Source of the DNA: Paenibacillus humicola
GTDB lineage: Bacteria > Bacillota > Bacilli > Paenibacillales > Paenibacillaceae
Reading direction: 5' to 3'
Length of the DNA stretch: 64,000 bases
NCBI RefSeq assembly: GCF_028826105.1
Contig: NZ_JAQGPL010000001.1
Span: 4,862,501 to 4,926,500, forward strand
Shown here: piece by piece, positions 50,115 through 58,880 of the stretch
Layout: each line of letters opens with the position of its first letter
How positions within the stretch are numbered: the stretch's first letter is position 1
Notes under the pieces: model-generated
The model's input: the letters and a program-made list of their open reading frames with translations, nothing else
The model's database searches: none
What the model was told of the DNA's origin: nothing
Program-made: the position numbers and the translations under genes

Positions 50115-51665
50115 ATGGGGCAGCAGAAACAATCGTTCATAAGAGGGACGATGATATTGTCGACAGCCGCATTCATCAACCGTATTCTCGGGTTTATCAG
50201 CGGTATGTTTGTCGCTCGCGTATTGGGTGCCGAAGGAATCGGCCTGCTGATGATGGCGCATCCGCTCGTGCCGCTCGTCATTACGATTACGGAGCTCGGC
50301 CTGCCGGTGGCGATTTCCAAAATGGTCGCCGAGGCCGACGCTTCCGGCGACCGGCTAAAGGTGCGGCGCATCCTGCACATTTCGCTCGCGGTCACCGGGT
50401 TCTTGAGCCTGACGCTTACGGCCGTCTCGCTGCTCGGCTCCGAGTGGATCGCCTCCCTTCTGCTGAGCGACCACCGCGCCTATTACGCGATGCTCGCTAT
50501 TACGCCGATTGCGCCTATCGTCGCCGTTTCCGCCGTGCTGAAGGGCTACTTCCGCGGCATGCAGCGCATGATGACGATCGCCGCATCGGACGTGCTCGAG
50601 CATACGGTGCAGATCGCCTGCGTGCTGGCGATCGTGCATTTGCTGATGCCGTACGGCGTCATATACGCGGCTGCGGGCGCGATGACCGCTTCGGTCGTCA
50701 GCGAGGCGATCGGCCTTCTGTTTCTGGCGGTCAGCTACAAGCTGAACGGAGAGCCGAAGGTACCGGGTGAGACCTGGGCGAAGCATTTGAAGACAGGAAA
50801 AAGCCTGCTTGCCGAGCTGCTGCGGATCGGCCTGCCGACAACCGGACACGGCGTGATTCAATCGGTGTACGGCGCCATTCAGCCGGTGCTCATCACATCG
50901 AGCCTGGCACTGGCCGGCATCGGCACGGCGGTGGCCACGAAGCAGTTCGGCTTACTCGCCGGCTACGTATTTCCGCTGCTTTTTATGCCGAGCTTTATTA
51001 CCCAATCCTTGTCCACCGCGCTTATACCGGCAATCGGCGAAGCGGCGGTGAACAAGAACGGGCTGCTGATGCACGAACGGATGAATCAGGCGCTCGGCCT
51101 GGGGCTATTAATCGGCGCGCCGGCAACCGTTATCCTGTTCCAGTGGGCAACGCCGCTGACGAAGCTCGTCTACAATGCGCCGGAGGCCGGGCTGCTGCTG
51201 AAAATATTGGCGCCCCTGTTTTTCCTGCATTATTTCGATGCGCCGCTGCATGCGATTCTGCTCGGACTCGGCCGCGCGAACGCCGTTCTAACGAATTTTA
51301 TCGTAGCCACGGCGTTCAAGGCGGTGTCTATTTTCGTGTTTGGCAGCCAATTCGGCATCATCGGCGTCGCCTACGGCTTCGGCATCGGCATGATCATGCA
51401 AACGCTGCTGAACTTTTTCTCGGTTTCAAGCTCGATCGGATTTTATTGGAGGGTCGAACCGTATATTAAAGTCGGCTTGTGCATGGTCCTGATGGCGCTT
51501 TGCGGGCGGTGGACCTTCGATTATTTTAACGCCCACGGGATGACGCTGTTATGGAGCACGGCCGGCTCGATCGCCTGTTCAGCGGTCTTCTATTTCATTG
51601 CGCTCGTGCTGACGAATACGCTGAAATGGAAAGGGATGCGCTACACGATTTCGGTGCCGTGGTAA
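50115..51665 (+). CDS. spoVB: Stage V sporulation protein B (MOP-superfamily flippase)
   Basis: A 516-residue polytopic membrane protein of the polysaccharide transporter/MOP superfamily. It opens QSFIRGTMILSTAAFINRILGFISGMFVARVLGAEGIGLLMMAHP, very close to SpoVB, and has about 14 predicted helices. ATG at 50115 (GGGAGG upstream). SpoVB of B. subtilis is needed for spore cortex synthesis and is thought to flip lipid-linked peptidoglycan precursors. Length agrees (~518). Other SpoVB-like paralogues exist in Bacillales, so the assignment within the family is slightly uncertain. Monocistronic. Confidence 0.9.
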   Translation: MGQQKQSFIRGTMILSTAAFINRILGFISGMFVARVLGAEGIGLLMMAHPLVPLVITITELGLPVAISKMVAEADASGDRLKVRRILHISLAVTGFLSLTLTAVSLLGSEWIASLLLSDHRAYYAMLAITPIAPIVAVSAVLKGYFRGMQRMMTIAASDVLEHTVQIACVLAIVHLLMPYGVIYAAAGAMTASVVSEAIGLLFLAVSYKLNGEPKVPGETWAKHLKTGKSLLAELLRIGLPTTGHGVIQSVYGAIQPVLITSSLALAGIGTAVATKQFGLLAGYVFPLLFMPSFITQSLSTALIPAIGEAAVNKNGLLMHERMNQALGLGLLIGAPATVILFQWATPLTKLVYNAPEAGLLLKILAPLFFLHYFDAPLHAILLGLGRANAVLTNFIVATAFKAVSIFVFGSQFGIIGVAYGFGIGMIMQTLLNFFSVSSSIGFYWRVEPYIKVGLCMVLMALCGRWTFDYFNAHGMTLLWSTAGSIACSAVFYFIALVLTNTLKWKGMRYTISVPW

Positions 51666-51704
51666 GCGGCTTGCGTCCAAGGGGCGCGCATACCCGGTCT
51701 CGCT

Positions 51705-52763
51705 TCAGACTTCGGGAAGCTCCTGCATCATACGCCCGATCATATCCGCATGCAAGCCGCTTTGAAGCGGCAGGTCAACTCGCGTGTGATCCAGGGAGGC
51801 GGCACAAATGGCGAACAAAATTTCATAGCCGTGCTCGCTGATCTCAAAATGGCACGGATGCCGCTTGCTCCGGTCATCCATCCAATCGGCCAAATCTTTC
51901 GTATACTCCGCCTGGATGGCATCCTTTACGGCCGGGGACCAGGGAAGCTCTTGGCCTTCCAGCAGCCGGCCGTGCGAATGCCGGGTAAACGCGGCCCACC
52001 GTCCGTCGGTTTCCGCCCAAGCGTATCCGTGCGTTCCGTACACCGTCAAGCGGTTGTCGGTCCAAAACCGTTCCGGAGGCAGGTACGACGGGCTTAAATA
52101 CCCGCATTCGATGACACCCGTTACCCCGTTCTTGAAATGCAGCTCCCCGAGCGCAAAATCCGGGGAGGGATGGCTGTCGTCAAGCTTGCTTTTGCCGTGC
52201 ACGTGCCCGACAACCCAATCCGCCTCGTTTCCGCCGTTGATCCACAGCATATAATCGACGAAATGGGTGCCCGAATTATACAACCACCCCCGCGTTTTGG
52301 CATGAATACGGACGACGTCGCCGATCTCCCCCGAACGGACAACCTGCATCAGCTTCGCGAACGACGGCAAATATTTGTGCTGGTGGCAAACGACGACCTG
52401 TATCCCGTGTTCGCGGCACAGCCGGGAAATTTCCCTCGTCTCCTGCAGCGAATTCGCGATCGGTTTTTCCATCGCGACGGCCTTCACCCCGTACCGGGCG
52501 GCCAGCTGAATAAGAGACAGCCGTACATTCGGCGGAGTCGCGAAGCAGAATACATCCGGCCTCGTTTCCGCCAGCATCTGTTCGGCATCCGTATACGTCA
52601 GGTAAGCCTCGTCCTGCTCCTTCACCGTTCGCAGCTTGTCCCTGCTAGAGCTGCAGACCGCTTGGATCCAAAAACGATCCGCGTTGGCTCTGAAGCCCGC
52701 AAGATGGGACCATCCCCGATTTCCCAAACCCAATAACGCAACCCGGTACACCGGCTTTTCCAC
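51705..52763 (-). CDS. Gfo/Idh/MocA-family oxidoreductase
   Basis: A 352-residue NAD(P) enzyme. Rossmann motif VALLGLGNRGWSH (residues 7-20), then VKAVAMEKPIANSLQETRE with the catalytic EKP, and NSGTHFVDYMLWINGG (conserved Asp/His region). GTG start at 52763 with GGGGGAGG seven bases upstream. It is 33 bp downstream of an FG-GAP repeat protein on the same strand and probably co-transcribed. Several such enzymes act on sugar acids or inositols. The neighbour suggests a polysaccharide-related substrate, but this is inference. Confidence 0.87.
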   Translation of the reverse strand: MEKPVYRVALLGLGNRGWSHLAGFRANADRFWIQAVCSSSRDKLRTVKEQDEAYLTYTDAEQMLAETRPDVFCFATPPNVRLSLIQLAARYGVKAVAMEKPIANSLQETREISRLCREHGIQVVVCHQHKYLPSFAKLMQVVRSGEIGDVVRIHAKTRGWLYNSGTHFVDYMLWINGGNEADWVVGHVHGKSKLDDSHPSPDFALGELHFKNGVTGVIECGYLSPSYLPPERFWTDNRLTVYGTHGYAWAETDGRWAAFTRHSHGRLLEGQELPWSPAVKDAIQAEYTKDLADWMDDRSKRHPCHFEISEHGYEILFAICAASLDHTRVDLPLQSGLHADMIGRMMQELPEV

Positions 52764-52796
52764 CCTTCAACCTCCCCCAGATCAATCACGATTCAA

Positions 52797-54053
52797 TTAC
52801 ACTTCGCCTCCCGGATAAAGCGTGGAGCTGTACAGACGTTTGCTCATTTTCAATGGCGCGCCGGACACCGAAGCCGACAAATCGACCGGACTGCCGGAAT
52901 AAACGGAGGCCGTTTCGTGATCGTAAATGACGACCTGCTCCCTGCCCGAGCCGAGCAAATCGGCGTGCGCCGCATACCCGTCCGCCGGAAATTGCACGGC
53001 GGTCCGCATATGGCCGTCGTACAGCGCGGGATATAGGCCGCCTCCCCTCCGAAAGGCCAATATATAGTCGAGCGGGCCGTCATCCCAGCCGCGCAGCGTT
53101 TCGATGATCGTCAGCCAGCCGCTAGTCGTCCGCTCTTCCTTCCACACTTCGCTGCCCTCCGCATCCAGCAGGAACATGCCGTCCTTGCCCGGCTTTTCCC
53201 TGCCGCCGCGAATGATACGGTCAAGGCCCGCGATTTGCAGCCCGGGCAAGTCGCTGCGAAACTTTCCCAGCGCAACATGCTGCGACTCGATCGACCCTTC
53301 GTAACGCCACAGCTCCCGTCCGTGCCGGTCATACAGGACGGTTACGCTGCCTCCAATCACAATTTCCGGTTCCCCGTCCCCGTTTACATCCCCGGTCCAT
53401 ATGCAGTCCGCATGATCGTCGAGGCCGCGGCACGACCACATCACTCGCCCTTCCGGACTTAACATGTCGTAGCCCGCCATCACCTCGTCGCGGCCGTCGC
53501 CGTCCCAGTCGTATGGCCATGGAAAATGGCCGATATTGCCCTCGTGCGTCCACAGCAGCCTGAAATCCCGGTCCATCGCCCACATCCGGGAATACCGGTC
53601 CTTCAGCAGAATATCGCCCGGCCGGTCGTTTCCCGATACGTTCGCAATGATAATGCAGTCATGCGCTTGCGGATCGGGCAGCGGATGCGTCCGTTTGATT
53701 TTGCCGGTCGCTCCTTCGAGCGCAACAAACCGGTCCTCCATGACGCACAGCACCTCAAGCCGGCCGTCTCCGTCCCAGTCATACAGCTGAGCCGGATAGT
53801 CCGCTCCGGGCCCTCCCGCCTCGGGATGCGGCGTGCCCGTCTGCCACAGCCTGTTGCCCAGCAGGTCGAACGCGGTCACGCACTGCACCTGGTGAGGAAT
53901 ATACCGGACGTCCTTCCGGCTGCCCGGCTGGACCATGACGATTTCCATCCGGCCGTCTCCGTCGAGGTCTCCAAGCAGCATTTTGCACCTTGGACCCGCA
54001 GCCCGAATATCCACCGTTCCCGCCAAATAAGGCGCAGATTCCGTTGCAGCCAT
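52797..54053 (-). CDS. FG-GAP/VCBS-type beta-propeller protein
   Basis: A 418-residue protein made of repeated calcium-binding loops: LGDLDGDGRMEIVMV, YDWDGDGRLEVLCV, YDWDGDGRDEVMAG and GDVNGDGEPEIVIG. Such DxDGDGxxE loops occur in FG-GAP propellers and in family 11 rhamnogalacturonan lyases (YesW/YesX). The rhamnogalacturonan lyase is longer and has a catalytic lid that I do not recognise here. No signal peptide is visible, which is unusual, since most such propellers are secreted. It lies upstream of a Gfo/Idh gene, with which it probably forms an operon. Function is unknown. A non-catalytic sugar-binding role or an orphan lyase domain are both possible. Confidence 0.75.
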   Translation of the reverse strand: MAATESAPYLAGTVDIRAAGPRCKMLLGDLDGDGRMEIVMVQPGSRKDVRYIPHQVQCVTAFDLLGNRLWQTGTPHPEAGGPGADYPAQLYDWDGDGRLEVLCVMEDRFVALEGATGKIKRTHPLPDPQAHDCIIIANVSGNDRPGDILLKDRYSRMWAMDRDFRLLWTHEGNIGHFPWPYDWDGDGRDEVMAGYDMLSPEGRVMWSCRGLDDHADCIWTGDVNGDGEPEIVIGGSVTVLYDRHGRELWRYEGSIESQHVALGKFRSDLPGLQIAGLDRIIRGGREKPGKDGMFLLDAEGSEVWKEERTTSGWLTIIETLRGWDDGPLDYILAFRRGGGLYPALYDGHMRTAVQFPADGYAAHADLLGSGREQVVIYDHETASVYSGSPVDLSASVSGAPLKMSKRLYSSTLYPGGEV

Positions 54054-54338
54054 CGGCTCGTTCCCTCCCTGTTTTTATGGACCTGTCGTACAGCACAAGC
54101 TTAAAGCATGCGATTTTTTCCGGCAATGTCACTTTTTTACCCGCGGCTTAAGGCGGATGCTTTTCCTTTCCTGCATAAAAATGCTACCCGGTAAAACCGT
54201 TCTACGAGCGCAATTTCCCCTTCTCGTCCAAGTTTTTACTTCTTCGGTCATACACAGGCGAAAGGGAACGTGCTATAATTCTCACTTATACGAATATTTG
54301 GTTTTCAGGCATATAACGCCCCGCGGGAGGGAGAACTT

Positions 54339-54788
54339 ATGGGCTGGAAATTACTCGCTTTCGAGGAATTGACCAATCTTGAGCTTTACCACATTTTGAA
54401 AGCAAGAACGGACGTTTTTGTCGTCGAGCAGAACTGCCCTTATTTCGAGGTGGACGGCAAAGATCCTTATTGTTTGCATCTGTTTCACGAATTGGACGGG
54501 GAAATTGCAGCTTATTTGCGGATTGTGCCGGCGGGCGTTTCCTATCCGGAGCCGTCTCTTGGCAGAGTATTGGTCAATAAGGAATACAGAGGAAAAGGAA
54601 TGGCGAAGGAGCTTTTAACGCAAGCATTGGCGTTTATTCGCGAGGAATGGCAGGTGACGGCCGTGAAGATTCAGGCTCAAGCCTATTTGCGGGAATTTTA
54701 CGGCTCGTTCGGCTTCCGCCCCGTATCCGAGGTCTATATGGAAGACAACATCCCTCATCTCGATATGCTGCTGCAGGTTGAACGATAG
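54339..54788 (+). CDS. ElaA-like GNAT acetyltransferase
   Basis: A 149-residue protein of the ElaA subgroup: FEELTNLELYHILKARTDVFVVEQNCPYFEVDGKD at the start, and the acetyl-CoA loop LGRVLVNKEYRGKGMAKELL. The C-terminal FYGSFGFRPVSEVYMEDNIPHLDMLLQ is diagnostic. GGGAGGGAG precedes the ATG. ElaA's substrate is not known. Preceded by a 285-bp gap with no gene, shared with the divergent FG-GAP gene. Confidence 0.92.
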   Translation: MGWKLLAFEELTNLELYHILKARTDVFVVEQNCPYFEVDGKDPYCLHLFHELDGEIAAYLRIVPAGVSYPEPSLGRVLVNKEYRGKGMAKELLTQALAFIREEWQVTAVKIQAQAYLREFYGSFGFRPVSEVYMEDNIPHLDMLLQVER

Positions 54789-54841
54789 GTTACGAGCACC
54801 AACAGCCTTAGGCGAAATAAAGCGGGGCCTGACCGCCGGGT

Positions 54842-55495
54842 TCAGCCGACCCAATCGGCCAGCTCGAGCAAATGCCCGATTCGTCCAACGGGCTTCACGC
54901 CCCGCTGAAGCATATCTGCGACCGGCGTCCGGTAGCTGACAAACCGGACGCCCGCCTCCGCCGAAGCTTTGCCGTCGATCCAGGCGTCGCCGACGGAAAG
55001 CCATTCCCCGGAGGAAATAAGCCCGAACCGCTCCATGGCATACAAGTAACCGCTCGGCGCCGGCTTCATCGCCGTCATCTGCTCGCGGCCGACAATCAGG
55101 TCGAACCGGTCCAGAATACCGGTGGACTTAAGCGCTCGGACCGCCGCCGCATAAGCGTTGTTCGTGACAATGACTAGAATGCATCGGCCGCGAAGAGCTT
55201 TGAGAAGCTCGCGCGCGCCCGGCTCAAGCCCCGCTCCCTCCATCCCGGCCAGCTCATATTGCGCGGCGACCTCCAGCGCCCCGTCGAGCAGCTCCGCGTC
55301 CCCTCCGGCCAATCTGACGTGCTCAAGCACGGTTGCGGTCGTGTGAGCCTCCACGGGGAAATCGCCGTCCATCGCGCCCCGCTCCCTGAAATATTCGTAA
55401 ACGCCGCGCTTCATCGACGGATAATCGATGCTCGACTGCAGCAGCGTATTGTCCATATCGAACAAAATCCCTTTGATCGTCCCGCATCCGCTCAT
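54842..55495 (-). CDS. HAD-superfamily hydrolase (phosphatase type)
   Basis: A 217-residue HAD enzyme. Motif I GILFDMDNTLL (nucleophile Asp in DMDNT), an alpha-helical cap (residues 20-90), motif II VIVTNN, motif III K in MKPAPSGY, and motif IV SVGDAWIDGKAS. The overall pattern is that of phosphoglycolate phosphatase/beta-phosphoglucomutase-like phosphatases. Convergent with the ElaA gene. The substrate cannot be inferred. The ATG at 55495 lacks a clear Shine-Dalgarno sequence, so the start is uncertain. Confidence 0.87.
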   Translation of the reverse strand: MSGCGTIKGILFDMDNTLLQSSIDYPSMKRGVYEYFRERGAMDGDFPVEAHTTATVLEHVRLAGGDAELLDGALEVAAQYELAGMEGAGLEPGARELLKALRGRCILVIVTNNAYAAAVRALKSTGILDRFDLIVGREQMTAMKPAPSGYLYAMERFGLISSGEWLSVGDAWIDGKASAEAGVRFVSYRTPVADMLQRGVKPVGRIGHLLELADWVG

Positions 55496-55601
55496 GCTTC
55501 ACGCCCCCGTTTGCCGCCCGGTTCATGCCCTTCTGCATACCCAAGCCCGTTTGGAAGTATCATACAACAATGGAGACGTTTTGTGGAGAAGAAAAAGGCC
55601 G

Positions 55602-55655
55602 TTGACACGAAACCAAACGGTGCCCTATAATTCATTACGAAACCAAATAGTTTCG
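55602..55655 (+). promoter_or_regulatory. Promoter of the AHSA1-ArsR operon with a 6-6-6 inverted repeat
   Basis: TTGACA (55602-55607) and TATAAT (55626-55631) are 18 bp apart. The inverted repeat CGAAAC-N6-GTTTCG (55638-55655) lies just downstream. A further CGAAACCAAA half-site overlaps the spacer (55608-55617). This is a suitable operator for the ArsR protein encoded in the operon. Confidence 0.65.
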
Positions 55656-55688
55656 CAAAAGGACGAACATTCTAGGAGGCTGACAGAC

Positions 55689-56108
55689 ATGGACAACCAA
55701 ACGCTGCCGGATATCCGCCAGACGCTGACGTTTAACGCCCCGATCGGAAAGGTATGGGACGCCGTCGCCACATCGGAAGGGATAGCCGCCTGGTTTATGC
55801 CGAACGATTTTCGGCCGGAGGTGGGCCGGGAGTTTCATCTCGAGGCCGGTCCGTTCGGCAAATCGCCCTGCAAAGTAACGGAAATCGATCCCCCGCACCG
55901 GCTTTCGTTCAAGTGGGGCAAGGATTGGACGCTTACCTTCGAGCTGCGCGAGCTGGACGGCGGGAAGACGGAATTTACGCTGATTCACGGTGGCTGGGAT
56001 ATGGACAAGGCGACCGAATTCGGCCAGCCGCACGATACGGTCCGCGGCGGCATGGAGCAGGGCTGGACGGGCATCGGACAGCGGCTCAAAGCGCTCGTCG
56101 AAGCTTGA
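55689..56108 (+). CDS. SRPBCC / AHSA1-family protein
   Basis: A 139-residue START-like fold protein (AHSA1 group). LTFNAPIGKVWDAVATSEGIAAWFMPNDFRPEVGREFHL is the N-terminal family pattern, and the C-terminal end is GMEQGWTGIGQRLKALVEA. ATG at 55689 with AGGAGG upstream. It is the first gene of an operon with an ArsR gene two bases after its stop. The ligand is unknown. Compare the ArsR-AHSA1 pair at 13.2-14.1 kb. Confidence 0.87.
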   Translation: MDNQTLPDIRQTLTFNAPIGKVWDAVATSEGIAAWFMPNDFRPEVGREFHLEAGPFGKSPCKVTEIDPPHRLSFKWGKDWTLTFELRELDGGKTEFTLIHGGWDMDKATEFGQPHDTVRGGMEQGWTGIGQRLKALVEA

Positions 56109-56110
56109 AG

Positions 56111-56482
56111 ATGATGGCGCAGACGCAAAAACACGATGTGTTTCAGGCGATCGCCGACCCGACCCGGCGCAGCCTATTGCAGCTGCTCGTCGACAAGGAA
56201 ATGCCCGTCACCGCGATCAGCAGCCATTATCCGATGACCCGGACGGCCGTTTCGAAGCATCTGCGCATTTTGGCCGAAGCGGGTCTCGTCAAGGAACGGA
56301 AGGTCGGACGCGAGACGCGGTACCGGCTGGAGACCGAGCCGCTGCTCGAGCTGAAGCGCTGGCTTGCTTATTACGAACGGTTTTGGGAGAACAAGCTGGC
56401 GGCGCTGAAACGATTCGTCGAAGCGGATGGTGCGGAAGACGCCGGCACGGCTTCCGCGCCGGGCTTGGCGGACAAGGAATAG
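56111..56482 (+). CDS. ArsR-family transcriptional regulator
   Basis: A 123-residue winged-helix protein: DVFQAIADPTRRSLLQLLVDKEMPVTAISSHYPMTRTAVSKHLRIL (HTH, divided here between residues 8-55) and the wing VKERKVGRETRYRLETEPLLELKRWL. No metal-binding cysteines. ATG at 56111, two bases after the previous stop, with GAAG in the previous gene's tail as its weak ribosome site, so translation is probably coupled. It likely binds the inverted repeat at 55638-55655. Confidence 0.88.
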   Translation: MMAQTQKHDVFQAIADPTRRSLLQLLVDKEMPVTAISSHYPMTRTAVSKHLRILAEAGLVKERKVGRETRYRLETEPLLELKRWLAYYERFWENKLAALKRFVEADGAEDAGTASAPGLADKE

Positions 56483-56598
56483 ACCGGACCTTGCAGATGA
56501 GCCTGACGGCCAAGGGGCGATGCGGGGCCCCGGGTCCTCTGCCGGCAAATGTGACAAGCTGCGGGGAAATTCGGCAGGCGGCCAGCCGGCTCGGGAGT

Positions 56599-57510
56599 TC
56601 AGCCCGTAACCGGCCCCGCTCCGCCCGCGGCCATTCGTTTGACCGTCTCCAAAAAAATGCGCAGCGCGGGCGAAACCCACTTTTCCTTGTGCCACAGGAG
56701 CTGCGTCACGACCGACAGGTCGCAGTCCGCAAAGCGGAGGGCGGCCAGCCGGCGCGATTCAAGCTCCGCCCGCACCGTCATTTCGGGAAGCGCGGCGATG
56801 CCGATTCCGGCCATCACATTCTGCTTGATCGCCTCCACGCTGACGAATTCGAGCTTTGCCGCAGGCTCCGCATCCGCACCGCGCAGCGTTTTCTCGAACA
56901 GCGTCCGGTAGCTGCAGCCCAATTCCGTCGTCAGCAGCACCTCGCCCTCCAGCTCGGATAGCTGCACCTGCTCCCGGGCGGCCAGCCGATGGCCCGGCTC
57001 CGTAATCACGACCAGCCGTTCGACAACCAGCGGCTCGACGTTCAAGACGTCCGATTGGATCCGCTGGTCCAGCACGAGCGCCGCGTCCACCGTCCCCTGC
57101 AGCACGAGCCGTCTAAGGTCGCTGCAAAACGGGCCGGTCTGAAACTGAAGCTCGACCTTGGGACATCGCGCGCGAAATTCCCGCAGCGCTCGCGGAAGCC
57201 GGTACGTAAACAAGCTTTCCGGACCGCCGATCCGCAGCGTGCCGGAAGGCTCTTCGTTCCCGGGGACGGCGTATTTCGCTTCATCCGCCAGCTGCAGAAT
57301 GCGTTCCGCGTAGAACAGCAGCCGGCCGCCCGCTTCCGTCAACGCCACGCGCTTGCCCAGCCTGTCGAAGAGAGGAACGCCGAGCTGGCGCTCCAAATCC
57401 TGAATTTGAGCCGTGATGCTTGACTGCGCATAAGCGAGCGTTTCGGCCGCCCGCGTAAAGCTGAGCTCCGCCGCCACCGTGCAAAACGTCTTCAACTGCC
57501 TTATTTCCAC
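56599..57510 (-). CDS. LysR-family transcriptional regulator next to the livK-like gene
   Basis: A 303-residue LTTR: MEIRQLKTFCTVAAELSFTR then AAETLAYAQSSITAQIQDLERQ. The effector domain includes LRIGGPESLFTYRLPRALREF. GTG start at 57510 with GGGAGG upstream. It is divergent from the livK-like gene at 57642, with 131 bp between, so the two probably share a control region (repeated GATCG motifs near 57537-57575). A role in regulating this binding protein is inferred. Confidence 0.85.
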   Translation of the reverse strand: MEIRQLKTFCTVAAELSFTRAAETLAYAQSSITAQIQDLERQLGVPLFDRLGKRVALTEAGGRLLFYAERILQLADEAKYAVPGNEEPSGTLRIGGPESLFTYRLPRALREFRARCPKVELQFQTGPFCSDLRRLVLQGTVDAALVLDQRIQSDVLNVEPLVVERLVVITEPGHRLAAREQVQLSELEGEVLLTTELGCSYRTLFEKTLRGADAEPAAKLEFVSVEAIKQNVMAGIGIAALPEMTVRAELESRRLAALRFADCDLSVVTQLLWHKEKWVSPALRIFLETVKRMAAGGAGPVTG

Positions 57511-57641
57511 CTCGTTCGCCCTCCCATCGAAACGGCCGATGATGATGATCGAAATGATCGTATGACACGATTATATGCCGTCATGTACGATCAGAACAGA
57601 AGTACGTTTTCGAGATTCAAGATCGGGAGGAGCGGCTCTTT

Positions 57642-58841
57642 GTGAGGAACACATTTGCATTACCCCTTTACTTCATCTCCGCGCTGCTGCTCGTGCTGCT
57701 GGCCAAATACGGCAGCGGACCGGCGGGTATTCCGCCGCAGAGCGGCCATGACCGTCCCTTAACCGTCATCGGGATTGCGACCCAATCCCCCCTGTCCGGA
57801 GGAAGCGCCATTCCGGGCGAAGCGATCAAGCTCGGAGCGGAAATGTCGCTGGACGATCACCGGGCGGAGTTTGAAAAGCTCGGCTTCCGGTTGAAGCTGA
57901 TCCCCTACGACGATCAGGCCGAAGCCTCCAAAGGAGTCGCCAACGCCGCCTTGATCGGCGCCGATCCGTCCATCCTCGGCGTCGTCGGGCACCTCGACTC
58001 CGACGTATCTGTCCCCAGCTCGGTCATTTACGAGAAGTACAACCTGGTCATGGTGTCTCCTGCGAGCACATCAACGGAAGTGACCGACAGACAGCTCAAA
58101 ACGGTAAACCGGATCGTCGCCCGCGACGATGTGCAGGGCCCCTCCGCCGCCGATTATGCGGTGAAGACGGCCGGCGCGAGCCGCCTGTTCGTGATCCACG
58201 ACAATACCTCCTACGGCCAAGGTCTGGCCGAGTCGTTTGTGGAAGCGGCGAAGCGGATGGGCGCGCGCATTGCCGGCTATGAAGCCATCGCCAGGGGCGA
58301 TAAGGATTTCAACGGGGTGCTGAATCAGGTGCTGCGCGCGCAGCCGGAGCTCATTTTCTTCAGCGGCCGGTATTCGGAAGCGGGCATCCTGCTGAAGCAG
58401 GCGCGGGAAAAAGGCGTGACCGCCCGCTTCATGGGCGGAGACGGCCTGGATTCGTCCGGAATCGTCCGGTTCGCCGGCAGCGACATCCGGAATGCGCTGT
58501 ACAGCTCTCCTGTAGCGGACATTACCCGGACGGACAGCGGAAAACGGTGGGCCGACGCCTACCGCCGGAAATTCGGCAAGCCGGCCGACGGATTTTCCGC
58601 TTACGCCTACGACAGCATGTCGGTCCTCCTGAACGGGCTGAAAACCGCCATCCTCGCAAACGGCGGGAAGCTTCCCTCCCGCGAGCAGGTGCGAGAGGCG
58701 GTTCGCGGCACGCATAATTTCCAGGGAGTGAGCACGAAAGTCAGCTTTAACGGCAAAGGCGACAACAAGTTTGCCCGCATGTTTATTTACCGGTTTGAGG
58801 ACGCCTCCTACCCGGGCAGGCTCGTTTCCGAAATCGGGTAA
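57642..58841 (+). CDS. Periplasmic-binding-protein-like (LivK-type) amino-acid binding protein, no lipobox
   Basis: A 399-residue type I binding protein. ATQSPLSGGSAIPGEAIKLGAEMSL begins the mature domain. Further family segments are VVGHLDSDVSVPSSVIYEKYNLVMVSPASTS, SYGQGLAESFVEAAKRMGA and GDGLDSSGIVRFAG. The N-terminus has a hydrophobic segment (FALPLYFISALLLVLLAKY) but no lipobox Cys, so it may stay anchored or be released. The last ~80 residues are very similar to the partial livK at the right edge (GGKLPSREQ ... GDNKFA ... FIYKF). It is transcribed divergently from a LysR gene, with GTG start and GGAGG 11 bases upstream. Ligand probably a branched-chain or similar amino acid. Confidence 0.88.
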   Translation: MRNTFALPLYFISALLLVLLAKYGSGPAGIPPQSGHDRPLTVIGIATQSPLSGGSAIPGEAIKLGAEMSLDDHRAEFEKLGFRLKLIPYDDQAEASKGVANAALIGADPSILGVVGHLDSDVSVPSSVIYEKYNLVMVSPASTSTEVTDRQLKTVNRIVARDDVQGPSAADYAVKTAGASRLFVIHDNTSYGQGLAESFVEAAKRMGARIAGYEAIARGDKDFNGVLNQVLRAQPELIFFSGRYSEAGILLKQAREKGVTARFMGGDGLDSSGIVRFAGSDIRNALYSSPVADITRTDSGKRWADAYRRKFGKPADGFSAYAYDSMSVLLNGLKTAILANGGKLPSREQVREAVRGTHNFQGVSTKVSFNGKGDNKFARMFIYRFEDASYPGRLVSEIG

Positions 58842-58880
58842 ATCGAACCGTAATAGGCGGGCCGCCCCCGCTTCGAGGCC

